Source: Verrucomicrobiota bacterium (lineage in GTDB: Bacteria; Verrucomicrobiota; Kiritimatiellia; UBA8416; JABMPJ01). From it: 64,000 nt of DNA. Position numbers and translations under genes: made by a program. The DNA lies in NCBI GenBank assembly GCA_018648805.1, contig JABGQM010000011.1, positions 25,865 to 89,864 on the forward strand, read 5' to 3'. The notes beneath the pieces are model-generated. The model worked only from the letters and a program-made list of their open reading frames with translations, was not told the origin of the DNA and ran no database searches. This document shows positions 1 through 9,686 of the stretch, piece after piece. Positions within the stretch are counted from its first letter, which is position 1. Each line of letters opens with the position of its first letter.

Positions 1-681
1 CCCCGTATTGGGTTCGTGCCCCCTACCCTCTCTGATCAGACCGATCACGTCGGGGAGTGGAAGAAGGATCCCATGGGCGGTGGCGGCATTGGAGAAGAGC
101 CGGGTGAAGCCATCGCACAGTTCTCAGACTACTCCGTTCGAAAGATGCAGGACTACATGGAACGGAATGTGGCGCAATGGAATGAAGAGAAGCAGGCCTA
201 CGCCATATGGAACCACTGGACCGGCGCATTCTCCGATGTCATCAAGAACAATGGTATCAACCTGCCCATTGAACCGGATGTCGAGGTCTACAGCATCCTG
301 GTCCAAACCAGCGCGGTCACCGAAGAAGGCAACTTCATCTACCCGGTCATCGGACCCTATGCCAGCGGAATCATCGATACCTTCGACCCCGCAGTGAAGG
401 AAGACCGCAAGCGGGCGCGCAGACTGCCTATTGGCAGTTGGGACATTTCGCTGCGAATCGACCAGGGCGGCCAGACCAAGACGTTCATGTTGCCTATAGC
501 ATGGAAACCGGATGACGATCCGCTGGACATCGACTCGCTGCAAACCCGTGCGGTCAATGTACCGGTCCGCGACGGTGAGGTCACACGGGCAGAACTTCTG
601 CTCACCCCGGAGGCCAATGTTAGTGGCATGCCGTCTAACCCAAGAGTGCTTTACTCAACCCATGTTGTAGGAATGGAGTAG
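1..681 (+). CDS. Unknown protein, C-terminal part only (gene runs in from the left)
   Basis: The reading frame is already open at the first base and stops at 679-681, so only the last ~226 residues are visible. I do not recognise the family. The visible part starts with a polar, glycine-rich stretch and continues into a mixed alpha/beta region with motifs such as YPVIGPYASGIIDTFDP and LPIGSWDISLRID, which look like a beta-rich C-terminal domain. The stop is 3 bases from the start of the following DUF6288 lipoprotein gene, so the two are almost certainly co-transcribed. An internal GTG at 16 could serve as a start, but the open frame upstream and lack of a Shine-Dalgarno sequence argue for a truncated larger protein. 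Confidence 0.7.
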   Translation, partial: PRIGFVPPTLSDQTDHVGEWKKDPMGGGGIGEEPGEAIAQFSDYSVRKMQDYMERNVAQWNEEKQAYAIWNHWTGAFSDVIKNNGINLPIEPDVEVYSILVQTSAVTEEGNFIYPVIGPYASGIIDTFDPAVKEDRKRARRLPIGSWDISLRIDQGGQTKTFMLPIAWKPDDDPLDIDSLQTRAVNVPVRDGEVTRAELLLTPEANVSGMPSNPRVLYSTHVVGME

Positions 682-684
682 CGA

Positions 685-3462
685 ATGAGAACAACCTTAA
701 CCCTAACGGCCTTGGCGATCACCGCCGCACTGACGACCTCCTGCAGCTCGACGCGTCGCATGGAGTCACGGGGCCAGGCCCTGGGCACGGCCATCAACCT
801 GCCATCCGACTTCTCGCCTCGGCAAGAGGATTTCATTGGTAAGGACAAGCGGGGGTTCTTCATGGGCCTTCGCAAATTCAAGGGCAGACCGCTGGCCGAG
901 CGCAATGGCGTGAACGGCCTCTATGTCGTCAGCGCGATCGCGGGGCGCTTTGACCACGACCCCATCGTCATAGGCGACATCATCCTTGCCATCGACGGCC
1001 AACCACTGAAAGGGAACCCCGCCTACCATTTCAAGACATCGGTAGGGCGGGCCCTCCAAGGCGATGGAATGCTCACCATCAGTCGCTGGCGCAAGGGGGT
1101 AGCCGAGACCTTTACGCTGAACATGAATCTCACACCACCGGACCTGACCAATGGCGGCGTGATCAACGACCTGCACGACTGGCAACTCGGGCCCACAGGC
1201 ATGAATGGCTGGCTGTTCTCTCAGAAGATGGATAACGGCGCCAGCCGCGATGCCCGGCAGATCAAGGTCACGCTCATTGAAGAGGGGTCACCCGCTGACG
1301 GCAACGTCATGCTGGATGACGTGATTGTCGGGGTGGACGGCGAAGCGTTCACGCACGACGCCCGGAGGGCCCTGGCCGCGGCCATCGTTGAAGCCGAGAA
1401 GAAGGCAAACGAAGGCAGGCTAGATCTGCTGATTTGGCGCAAAGGTGAGACCAGAACCGTTTCGCTGACCCTACCGATCCTGCCCGATCCAGGGCCAGAT
1501 GCGCCCTACGACTGCCCCAAGACTGCCGCGCTCATCGATGGCGCCTGCAACTTTCTGAAGGCCAAGCCGCTCAAGCCCAACTGGTTGGGGTACATCAATG
1601 CTGTAGGCATGCTCGCAACCGGACATCAAGACCTGATGCCAAAGCTCACGGCTTTCGCTCATGAGATCTGCATTCCCGGTGAAGTGTTGAACGTGGATGT
1701 CCATCAGAGCATGCTCTGCTGGACATGGTCCTACAAGTTGATCTTCCTGTGCGAATACTATCTCAGAACCGAAGACAAGCATGTCCTGCCCACCATTACC
1801 GAGTACGCCACCAAGTTGGCCATGGGACAGAGCGGGGTCGGAACCTGGGGCCACTCTGTGGCATCACGGGGCTACAACGACGGCAAGCTGCATGGACGAC
1901 TGGGCGGCTACGGCGCGATCAATCAGATGGGACTTACGGCCATGGTCGGGCTGCCCCTGGCGCTGAAGTGCGGGGTCGACAACAGAGAAATTCGGGATGC
2001 TATTGAACGGGGTGAGACATTCTTCTCCTACTATATCGACAAAGGCGCCATCCCCTACGGTGACCATGCCCCCAACACGCGGTGGTTTGATGACAACGGA
2101 AAATCGGGGTCAGCGGCCGTCATGTTTGACCTGATCGGCAATCAAAGAGGTGCCGCGTTTTACTCGGGAATGGTCATCGGCTCTGCGCCCTCCGGACGTG
2201 AAGCCGGCCACACCGGTCACTTCTGGTCCCATCTCTGGGGCGGCGTAGGCGCCGCACGATCCGGCCGGACCGCCATGCGCTCCTTCATGAACGAGATGGA
2301 CTACGTGTTCACGCTGGAGCGGGGCACGGCAGGCAATTTCGTGTTTCAGGGCAACGCCGGCGAAGCGGGCAAGCAGGGCGAATCAAAGAACAAGAGCTGG
2401 GATTGTACCGGTGCCCGGCTTCTGCAGCTCTGCGCACCTCGCAAAGCAATCTATATCACCGGTCGTGACATGACCGTTGCCGCGCCACTGCAGGCCAATC
2501 GTATCAAAGAGCTCTTTGCCGCCGGGGCGCTCTACAGCAACAAGGCCGACCGCAAAGCCCTGCCCAAGGCGGATATACTCCAACTGCTGGGAGACGAGAT
2601 GCCGGCGGTCAGAATGACCGGCGCCCGGGCCATGCGCGAGCAGAACCTGAACTGCGTACCCGAACTGATCGCGATGCTCAGCAGCGAGAACCGCTACGCC
2701 CGGTATGGTGCGTGTTATGCGCTGAAGGAGTCCGGCTACGGTTCGCAAGCCGCGGTAGCGCGGTTGATTGAATTGATGGAATCATCCGACGACCTTGATC
2801 TCAGGCTCAATGCGATTGACGCGCTCACAGCCGGAGACCCGAAGCTCAGTCTGGCCGCATCGGCGAAGTCGGCCATTCCCAGTCTCTTGCGCCTCACCGT
2901 CAAACGATTCGACCTGGATCCCCGGCGCCTCTTGCAGCGCCGACTCGCCTTCGCCCTCTTTACCAGAAGCGGACTGATCACGCTGCACGGCATAGCAGAT
3001 GTTGATTCAGAACTCCTGCTGCCCGCCATTCGGGAGCTCCTGACCGCGGATGACGGCCGTGCCCGCGGGCTGGTCAGTTCGATCTATCCCTCGCTCAAGC
3101 CGGAAGACCGCGAGGCGCTCTGGCCAGACATCTACACAGCCACACAGGAGATCGCCCCTTCAGGTATCATGTTCGCCGATGGCATTCGCGCCAGCGGACT
3201 TAAGCTGATGGAGCAGCATGATGTTGCCGAAGGCATCGACCTTGCCATCGATTTCATGCTCGAGGATCGATGGGGCAAAGGCGGACGACAAGCCGCCGCG
3301 CTTGAGGTCCTGACTGCCTACGGGCCTGCAGCCAAGAAGGCCCTGCCTCACCTCGAGAAGCTGAAGAGAGGCAAACTCAAGCCCGAGCAACTCGCCGAGG
3401 TCGAGGCGGCCATCGGGGCTATCGAGACCGGCTCGGCAAGAGCGCTGGAGTCTATCCTGTAG
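685..3462 (+). CDS. DUF6288-type PDZ/HEAT-repeat lipoprotein (subtype A)
   Basis: A 925-residue exported protein. The N-terminus is a signal sequence ending in LTTSC, with Cys20 a plausible lipidation site although the -3 Thr is not canonical. Two PDZ-like domains follow (about 50-150 and 150-260; cores GDIILAIDGQPL and DDVIVGVDGEAF). Next comes a helical, toroid-like region (about 265-580) with LCEYYLRT, YGDH (Asp460-His461) and GHTGHFWSHLWGGVG (His509, His512). The C-terminal third is HEAT-like helical repeats. The architecture matches what I know as DUF6288, a family without an assigned activity. The gene is the closest relative of the gene at 7137; it shares the motif HDWxLGPxGxNGW and the same ending. 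Start chosen at ATG 685, three bases after the upstream stop. Role is unknown; a surface-attached glycan-binding or glycan-degrading protein is inference from neighbours. Confidence 0.85.
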   Translation: MRTTLTLTALAITAALTTSCSSTRRMESRGQALGTAINLPSDFSPRQEDFIGKDKRGFFMGLRKFKGRPLAERNGVNGLYVVSAIAGRFDHDPIVIGDIILAIDGQPLKGNPAYHFKTSVGRALQGDGMLTISRWRKGVAETFTLNMNLTPPDLTNGGVINDLHDWQLGPTGMNGWLFSQKMDNGASRDARQIKVTLIEEGSPADGNVMLDDVIVGVDGEAFTHDARRALAAAIVEAEKKANEGRLDLLIWRKGETRTVSLTLPILPDPGPDAPYDCPKTAALIDGACNFLKAKPLKPNWLGYINAVGMLATGHQDLMPKLTAFAHEICIPGEVLNVDVHQSMLCWTWSYKLIFLCEYYLRTEDKHVLPTITEYATKLAMGQSGVGTWGHSVASRGYNDGKLHGRLGGYGAINQMGLTAMVGLPLALKCGVDNREIRDAIERGETFFSYYIDKGAIPYGDHAPNTRWFDDNGKSGSAAVMFDLIGNQRGAAFYSGMVIGSAPSGREAGHTGHFWSHLWGGVGAARSGRTAMRSFMNEMDYVFTLERGTAGNFVFQGNAGEAGKQGESKNKSWDCTGARLLQLCAPRKAIYITGRDMTVAAPLQANRIKELFAAGALYSNKADRKALPKADILQLLGDEMPAVRMTGARAMREQNLNCVPELIAMLSSENRYARYGACYALKESGYGSQAAVARLIELMESSDDLDLRLNAIDALTAGDPKLSLAASAKSAIPSLLRLTVKRFDLDPRRLLQRRLAFALFTRSGLITLHGIADVDSELLLPAIRELLTADDGRARGLVSSIYPSLKPEDREALWPDIYTATQEIAPSGIMFADGIRASGLKLMEQHDVAEGIDLAIDFMLEDRWGKGGRQAAALEVLTAYGPAAKKALPHLEKLKRGKLKPEQLAEVEAAIGAIETGSARALESIL

Positions 3463-3565
3463 CACCTCTAGAGAGAGTAGGTGCCATGTTCAATTTAGAG
3501 GCGCTTCAGGGTTTAGCGGGTGTTCTTTCATTGGCCAATATGCACGTGTCCCCGTAACGGCTACA

Positions 3566-3711
3566 CCGACTAAGCGGTTCGACGAAGCGTAACCGACGAA
3601 GTGTGGGACAAAGAATGTGACGAAGTGTGTGCTTCGCGCTTTTTCCACACTTCGTCCCACACTTCGTCGCCACGCTTTGTCCTCATACACTTCGTCCAAC
3701 TGCTTAGTCGG
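3566..3711. repeat. Long imperfect inverted repeat between convergent genes
   Basis: The arms 3566-3631 and 3646-3711 are near reverse complements of each other. Both start with CCGACTAAGC at the outside and run through GACGAAGYGT and GACGAAGTGTGGGAC towards a ~14-base loop rich in C and T. Within each arm the unit GACGAAGTGTG/GACAAAG recurs. It lies between the 3' ends of the convergent genes ending at 3462 and 3737. It could act as a bidirectional terminator or be a non-autonomous palindromic element. No coding sequence is supported in this 274-base gap. Confidence 0.8.
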
Positions 3712-3736
3712 CCGATGCACCTCAAGTGCGCTGTCA

Positions 3737-6700
3737 CTATTGGGTCGGCGAGCCGAGAAAGTCACTCTTCTTCAGGCCTTCGAGATAGACATCTATCTGC
3801 CCGACGTGGACGTCCTTCACGTAGTCACTGCCGGCAAACACCGCCAGATGATTGGTCCCTTTCTTGAGATGCTTGACCTCCCCGGGACTCAGCATGAGCT
3901 TGCGGTAATGAGGATCGTTCTTCCACCAGACATAGGTTTCGATCTTCTTTCCATTCAGATAGAGATCAAAGCCCTGATTCGCAAGTACACTTATCCTGTA
4001 GAAGTCGAAATCAAGTGAGGCGACGTCAAAGGTCGTACGGGCCAGAAGAAACTCATCATCCCCCCAGTCAGACTCGCTCTTGAACGTGACGTTCCTCTTC
4101 TGAAAATCACCAACACCGATCGGCGCCTGGCCTTCCTTCCATTTGCTGTCATCAAAGCCCGGCGCGTACCAGCGCTTCATAGCATCGGGTAGTGCGACCG
4201 CTCTGAACCGCTTCTTCTCACGATGATGCAGTATGTCATCGCCTTGCGGCTCGACGGTCACAAAGCGCCACACCCGGTCACTGTGCATCCCGCCCAGTGC
4301 ATGCCACCCCGCCTCGGCATCTCTAAGCGCGGTCAATGCGATGATCGCATCAATCAAGCCCAGGTTGCTGCCTTCATCCTTCATTCGCTCGATCAGTTCC
4401 TGCCGGAAGTCGTCATAAAGCAGGGCGTCCAGGTCCTCGCGCTGCTCGGATGGGGCTTTGGCAGACGCTGCAGCAAGTCCATTGGCCAGCGTCACAACCC
4501 ATTCTGTCGAAAAAACGCCGAACCGCTCCTTCGTGGCCTCCGCTAGTTCAAGTGCGCGTCCTGGTGTCTCCTTCAGAAGCACCTCAACTGACTTCTGGAC
4601 ATCCCACTCGCCCTCGCCGGCACGTGTACCGGGAATAATCTCCCGCATTCTCACGGCTTTCATGTGGGCCGCGAGAATCTGCTGCCCCACAGGACTGGTC
4701 GCCTTGTGCTTCTGTAGAATACGGTTCAGCTTGTTGACCATGCCATCGCGCGGCATGGTGTGGTCCTCGACCATCAGCATCTCGAGCATAGTTGGCAACA
4801 CCTTCTCAACCAATGCTTCGTCTCCAGCCGCACCGGCAAGCGCAACGAAGGCCGACTGACGAAGCCACCACTCTTCATGCTTTGTCCAGGGCATGATCAG
4901 GCCAAGATTCTCTCCTATGATCCCCGGGGGCAGGAGACTCATCGCTGATAGCGCCCCATCGATAACATAGAGGGACTCTTTACGGTCTTTCAGCATTTGG
5001 GTAACGGACTCTATCATGCCCGGTGTGAACTGCTCAGGCTTCATGGGTTGCTTGCCCAAGTGGAACCAGTACCGATAATCAATCATCCCGTCCAGCGCCG
5101 CGCGCCGCATACGCGGGTCTCCGTCGTCCAGCAGCTTTGTCAGCTCATCAAACGCCCCCACCTCACGCAGGGCCTTGGCCGCCTGCGCGCGAATCACGTA
5201 GCGCTTGTGACAGACATTCTTGAGCATATCTTCGCGCGGAACTTGAGAGAAAGCTTCGGCCTTGCTGTAAGCGCTCCCGTACCTGAAGAAAGGTATGTGA
5301 ATGGGGTCTTCTTTGCCCTGCTTACGGAAGCCCTTGCCGTTCTCAATAGAAAGGAATGCCAGATCCGCCTCGTTGCCCCATATGAGAGTAGGCAGGTCAA
5401 AATCGACGGCATACCTCGAGCGCGGTGCGCCGGTAATCTGCAGGGCCTTCAGCGGCGCGGTATAAGCCAGAGCGACGCCCGCACCTGACCCCTCGTCATC
5501 AAAGCGTGGGTTCGTCGCCATGCCCACCGCGCCGGAGGGACGGCGACTGAGGTCATACCACCATCTGAGATCATTCATGACCGCATGATAAGCTTTCGGT
5601 TTGTAGTCGAGCATAATGGCCGAAGCAACGCCGCGCCAAATCCCGTCACCCCTCCCCTCATCCGCGTGTCCACGAACCAGCGAAGGATAGCTCGTCAGGG
5701 TGGCCATGCTGAGATGCTTCATGGCCCGCTCATAGTTTGCGGCACCGTGTTTCGCGCGTGCCGCTATCCGCATCGCGGCTGCCGACATGCCGTCTTTACC
5801 GTTGGAGCCCAGACCCCCTTCACCGCGGTGGTCGCCATAGGGCACCGTCCCGTGGCCCACAAAGCGGTACCAGAACTTGAGTGCACCGAGCAGCGTGTCG
5901 TCGTCAACATTCACCCCGCACACCTTGCCCAGCAGAAGTGTCGTGAGCACCTGCGCTCCGGCCGGATTCATGAGGCCACCCGCTACATAGCGTGGATGAA
6001 TGCCTCGGCCCCAGTGCTGCCAGCCGCAACCGAAATACTGGCGTTCTTTCGCATTGTCACAGTAGTACTGCAGGATGGGCAGAACAGCCTTATCACCCGT
6101 GCGCAGATAGTACTCAGCGCAGGCAATGCCGTTGTACCCATTGTTCCACGTGTGATCGCCTATCTTGCTCAGGTCCTTGGGGAAGTTCGCGAAATACTCC
6201 TTAACCACCGGCACATACTGGTCATCGCCTGTGGATAGCAGGAACAGGCAGGCAAGCGCGGACGGCACGCCGCCATTTTCACTCTTGTCATTGAAGTACT
6301 TCTTCCTGAACTCAGGATTCTTCGCGTAGTATTCCGCCGCCTGCGCAATGATCGCCTTCGACTTATCGCATTGGATCGGCCAGGTAGTGCTGTACGTCCC
6401 CACTACAGGGATGTTGACCGTCACGTGGCGGGCGACAGCCGTCGCGTCATCCTTCACATGAAACACCATCTTGCCGTCAGAGGCCTCTGCCGCGGTCAGA
6501 GCTTTGCCAAGCGCAACGATGGGGTTGATGCCCTTGAGTTCAACGCCGTTGACCCCCGTGATGATCTGTCCCGCCTTGAACTTTCCCTCTGCCGGCGCGC
6601 CCGGAATGATCCCTTCAACCTTCAGAACAACGCCGGGATAGAAACGCGCCTTGATGCCGGTGGCACCGATGCAATCCAGCGGCATCTCCCTATCCACACG

Positions 6701-6802
6701 CGGTCTGGATTGATACACCTGCGCCTCGGAGTAGTAACCATCCGCAAACACCAACACCGCCGAAGCCGCAAAAAGAAACACCAACACTAATCTCTTCTTC
6801 AT
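3737..6802 (-). CDS. DUF6288-type PDZ protein with C-terminal beta-sandwich (subtype B)
   Basis: A 1021-residue exported protein. The ATG at 6802 was chosen over an upstream in-frame ATG because GGAGAG lies 6 bases before it and the product then begins with a clean signal peptide (MKKRLVLVFLFAASAVLVFA). One PDZ-like domain (about 30-125; GQIITGVNGVEL) is followed by the helical region with AEYYLRTGDKAVLP, YGDH (Asp324-His325) and a GHADEGRGDG motif (His379), then HEAT-like helices. The last ~170 residues form a predicted beta-sandwich (FRAVALPDAMKRWYAPGFDD to the end) that resembles carbohydrate-binding or GH-accessory domains. The large gene at 58281 has the same layout. It is convergent with the gene at 685 and divergent from the one at 7137. 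Activity is unknown. Confidence 0.85.
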   Translation of the reverse strand: MKKRLVLVFLFAASAVLVFADGYYSEAQVYQSRPRVDREMPLDCIGATGIKARFYPGVVLKVEGIIPGAPAEGKFKAGQIITGVNGVELKGINPIVALGKALTAAEASDGKMVFHVKDDATAVARHVTVNIPVVGTYSTTWPIQCDKSKAIIAQAAEYYAKNPEFRKKYFNDKSENGGVPSALACLFLLSTGDDQYVPVVKEYFANFPKDLSKIGDHTWNNGYNGIACAEYYLRTGDKAVLPILQYYCDNAKERQYFGCGWQHWGRGIHPRYVAGGLMNPAGAQVLTTLLLGKVCGVNVDDDTLLGALKFWYRFVGHGTVPYGDHRGEGGLGSNGKDGMSAAAMRIAARAKHGAANYERAMKHLSMATLTSYPSLVRGHADEGRGDGIWRGVASAIMLDYKPKAYHAVMNDLRWWYDLSRRPSGAVGMATNPRFDDEGSGAGVALAYTAPLKALQITGAPRSRYAVDFDLPTLIWGNEADLAFLSIENGKGFRKQGKEDPIHIPFFRYGSAYSKAEAFSQVPREDMLKNVCHKRYVIRAQAAKALREVGAFDELTKLLDDGDPRMRRAALDGMIDYRYWFHLGKQPMKPEQFTPGMIESVTQMLKDRKESLYVIDGALSAMSLLPPGIIGENLGLIMPWTKHEEWWLRQSAFVALAGAAGDEALVEKVLPTMLEMLMVEDHTMPRDGMVNKLNRILQKHKATSPVGQQILAAHMKAVRMREIIPGTRAGEGEWDVQKSVEVLLKETPGRALELAEATKERFGVFSTEWVVTLANGLAAASAKAPSEQREDLDALLYDDFRQELIERMKDEGSNLGLIDAIIALTALRDAEAGWHALGGMHSDRVWRFVTVEPQGDDILHHREKKRFRAVALPDAMKRWYAPGFDDSKWKEGQAPIGVGDFQKRNVTFKSESDWGDDEFLLARTTFDVASLDFDFYRISVLANQGFDLYLNGKKIETYVWWKNDPHYRKLMLSPGEVKHLKKGTNHLAVFAGSDYVKDVHVGQIDVYLEGLKKSDFLGSPTQ

Positions 6803-7136
6803 AGTCTCTCCACATAGTGGCACTTCTGCCACGAAACCATACTTATACCCACTGGCGGGTAGTATTGCATGAGCCGGGAACAAGCGCAAATGCATGAGCC
6901 CCGCGTTCTGTGTATATCGATCGGTCCGAAGAGTGGCGTGGTTGCGGGGTATGATTGACGTGCTAATGGTGTACGCGATACGGTGCTACATGCGCTACTC
7001 TAGCAGCACGACAGTCAGTACGCCATGCACACTGCCCCGATGGAGACATTTGTCGTAAAGGACCGCCACATGCCAAGGGGGCAAAACAAGAAAACCATGA
7101 TCATGATGAACACGTTTCTGAAAGGGACCATATAGC
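6803..7136. promoter_or_regulatory. Divergent intergenic region with perfect hairpin GTGGCA-CTTC-TGCCAC
   Basis: This 334-base gap separates two divergent DUF6288 genes and must hold both promoters. At 6817-6832 there is a perfect 6-bp inverted repeat with a 4-base loop (GTGGCACTTCTGCCAC), immediately upstream of the GGAGAG ribosome-binding site of the minus-strand gene. It could be an operator or an mRNA hairpin near that site. A TATAAG hexamer upstream on the minus strand is a possible -10 but no convincing -35 accompanies it. For the plus-strand gene, AAAGGG precedes ATG 7137. No other gene is supported here. Confidence 0.4.
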
Positions 7137-9665
7137 ATGAAGGTTGCATCAATCATAGCCACAGCGGCTCTCATCTGCATCACACCGCTACTTCAGGCCG
7201 CGCCGGCTGGCCGTCCCGTTATGCACCAGACACCGCCCGATCTCACCCAAGGCGGGACCGTCGACGACAGCCATGACTGGCGGCTGGGCCCCATGGGCGC
7301 CAACGGCTGGGGTTTCAGCCGTAGGACCAATCGTGGCGCCAGCAGTCTAGCGCGGCAGATCGTGATTACCCGCGTTGATGAGGACGGTCCGGCGGCAGGC
7401 AAGCTACAGCTTGGCGATGTCATCCTCGGCGTGGATGGCAAGATGTTTAGGCGGGATGCGCGTAAAGCGTTGGCCGATGCCATTAATGAGGCGGAAAGAG
7501 CGAAGAACCGGGGAGCCCTGAAACTGCGCGTCTGGCGCCCCATCGACGCCGCTCAGGGCAGGCACGGCAAGGAACAGACTATCACGCTGACGCTACCCGT
7601 CATGGGTTCCTACAGCAAAACCGCCCCCTTCAACTGCCCCAAGACCGACAAGATCATCGACCAGGCCGTTGCGCATATGCAAGACGTGGAGTTGCAGGAT
7701 GGCTGGTTGGGGCATATCAACGCCCTTGGTCTACTCGCCACCGGACGCGAAGACGTCATGCCGAAACTAGAGGCATTTGCGCACTCACTGGTGGTGCCGG
7801 GCGAAACGCTTAGCATCGAAAAGCATGTGGGTATGAAGTGCTGGCACTGGTCCTATAAGACCCTCTTCCTGTGCGAGTATTACCTGCTGACCAAAGACGA
7901 GAAGGTCCTACCCACCATTGAGGAGTATGCCACCAAGATCGCCATGGGGCAGAGCGGGGCGGGCACCTGGGGGCATACCTATGCCGCCATAGAGAACACA
8001 GGATATATGCATGGGCACCTGGGCGGCTATGGCGCCATCAACCAGCAGGGATTGACTCTGATGATCGTGCTGCCGCTTGCCGCTAAGTGTGGCATCCGAA
8101 ACCAGGAGGTGCTGGACGCCATCAAACGCGGCGATGACTTCTTCAGCTTCTTCATCGGAAAAGGCACCATCCCCTATGGCGACCATGGGGCCGCCAACAC
8201 GTGGTTTGACGACAATGGAAAATCAGGTGCCGCGGCCATCTTCTTTGACCTTATGGACAACCGCGAAGGTGCGCAGTTTTTCTCGGAGATGACCCTGGGT
8301 TCTACACCCAGTGGCCGTGAGATGGGACACACGGGTCACTTCTGGTCGCACCTGTGGGGCGGCGTGGGCGCGGCCCGCGGCGGCGAGCTGGGCTTGCAGA
8401 CTTTTATGCAGGAGATGAACCCACTATTTACGCTGGAGCGCCAGCCTGACGGACGCATGGCCTTCCAGGAGAACGTTGGCGAGGCAAAGAAGAGCGGTGA
8501 TCTGAAAAAGAAGTGGGATAGCACCGGAGCACGCCTCCTGCAGCTGTGTGTCCCCAGACGGAAGCTCTACATCACGGGGAAGGCGACACCGGCCACATCT
8601 CACCTGACACAGAAGAGAATCACTCAGATTCTTCAGGCAGGACGACTTGACGTGGATGAAGCCGCCCGCGCCAAACTGACCGTGCCGGAAATCCTCGAAC
8701 TATTAAAGGATCCTCTTCCACCCACACGAGCCATCGGTGCGCGCACGCTGGCCGAACGTAACATCAACTGCGTGGACAAACTGATCCCCATGCTCGACAG
8801 CGAAAACAAGTACGCACGTTACGGCGCGGCGGAAGCGCTGAGCAAAGCAGGTTTCGGCAGCAAAGCTGCCGCCGACAGACTGATCAGTATGATGGCGGTC
8901 GACAAGGATGTCACCTTCCAGACCTATGCGATCGCGGCCCTGATCAACCGCGACAAGGAGCGCGGCTTGCTCGCCGTTGCCAAGCCTGCCATCCCCGTTC
9001 TGCTAAAGATGGCGGTGATCCATTCGCCAGACGACCCGCGCAAGGTGCTGCAGCATGACATCGGTCGTGCCCTCTTCTACAATGGCCGCGCTCAGCCTAG
9101 GCGAGGTCTGTTGCCTGAGTACGGATTGGATGGCGTGGACCGATCGCTGCTGGTTCCGGCGATCAAAGAGATCCTGACCAATGACAATGGCTGGGCACGC
9201 AGTACCATGTCGGGCTGGGTCTACCCCCTCCTTACGGCCGCTGAGCGCGAGCACCTGTGGGGCGACATCTACCACGCGGCCCGCTACATTGCCCCATCCG
9301 GCATCATGTTTGCGTCTGGAAACCGCACGCATGGACTCAAACTAATGGCCGAACACCACATCAAGGAGGGGCTGGATCTGGCGGCCTGGTATCTCCGCCA
9401 TCAGAAGGGACACGGCAACAAGCGACGTGTACCCGATGCTCTGACCTCCCTGCTTATGTACGGCGCACATGCCAAGAAGGTCATCCCTGAGCTTGAGTCA
9501 CATGCCAAGTGGTATGCGGCCCAACGCAACCCCCGACACGGAGTAGGCGAGGATGATCCGGCGACTCTTATCAGGGCCGCTATCAAAGCAATCGAAGCCA
9601 TGCCGGAGCCACCAGCGTTTGAGTTGATCAGTATTGCTGAATCATTGAAGAAGGAAGAGCTCTGA
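7137..9665 (+). CDS. DUF6288-type PDZ/HEAT-repeat exported protein (subtype A)
   Basis: An 842-residue protein with a signal peptide (about residues 1-21, ending LLQAAPA). It has a single PDZ-like domain (about 25-155; GDVILGVDGKMF), then the helical region with LCEYYLLTKDEKVLP, IPYGDHG (Asp349-His350), FDDNGKSGAAA and GHTGHFWSHLWGGVG (His398, His401), then HEAT-like repeats to the end. It is a clear paralogue of the gene at 685 but lacks that protein's first PDZ domain and lipobox. The start is supported by AAAGGG 10 bases upstream. A rhamnosidase gene follows after 21 bases, which suggests a shared transcript and links the family to rhamnose-containing glycans by context. No catalytic activity can be assigned. 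Confidence 0.85.
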   Translation: MKVASIIATAALICITPLLQAAPAGRPVMHQTPPDLTQGGTVDDSHDWRLGPMGANGWGFSRRTNRGASSLARQIVITRVDEDGPAAGKLQLGDVILGVDGKMFRRDARKALADAINEAERAKNRGALKLRVWRPIDAAQGRHGKEQTITLTLPVMGSYSKTAPFNCPKTDKIIDQAVAHMQDVELQDGWLGHINALGLLATGREDVMPKLEAFAHSLVVPGETLSIEKHVGMKCWHWSYKTLFLCEYYLLTKDEKVLPTIEEYATKIAMGQSGAGTWGHTYAAIENTGYMHGHLGGYGAINQQGLTLMIVLPLAAKCGIRNQEVLDAIKRGDDFFSFFIGKGTIPYGDHGAANTWFDDNGKSGAAAIFFDLMDNREGAQFFSEMTLGSTPSGREMGHTGHFWSHLWGGVGAARGGELGLQTFMQEMNPLFTLERQPDGRMAFQENVGEAKKSGDLKKKWDSTGARLLQLCVPRRKLYITGKATPATSHLTQKRITQILQAGRLDVDEAARAKLTVPEILELLKDPLPPTRAIGARTLAERNINCVDKLIPMLDSENKYARYGAAEALSKAGFGSKAAADRLISMMAVDKDVTFQTYAIAALINRDKERGLLAVAKPAIPVLLKMAVIHSPDDPRKVLQHDIGRALFYNGRAQPRRGLLPEYGLDGVDRSLLVPAIKEILTNDNGWARSTMSGWVYPLLTAAEREHLWGDIYHAARYIAPSGIMFASGNRTHGLKLMAEHHIKEGLDLAAWYLRHQKGHGNKRRVPDALTSLLMYGAHAKKVIPELESHAKWYAAQRNPRHGVGEDDPATLIRAAIKAIEAMPEPPAFELISIAESLKKEEL

Positions 9666-9686
9666 TATCCAAAAGGTTTGGGACAC

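Noticed and set aside
6925..6955. Sigma-54-like promoter (TGGC...TTGC) in the divergent DUF6288 gap
   Set aside because: The spacing between the GG and GC elements is too short for a -24/-12 promoter.
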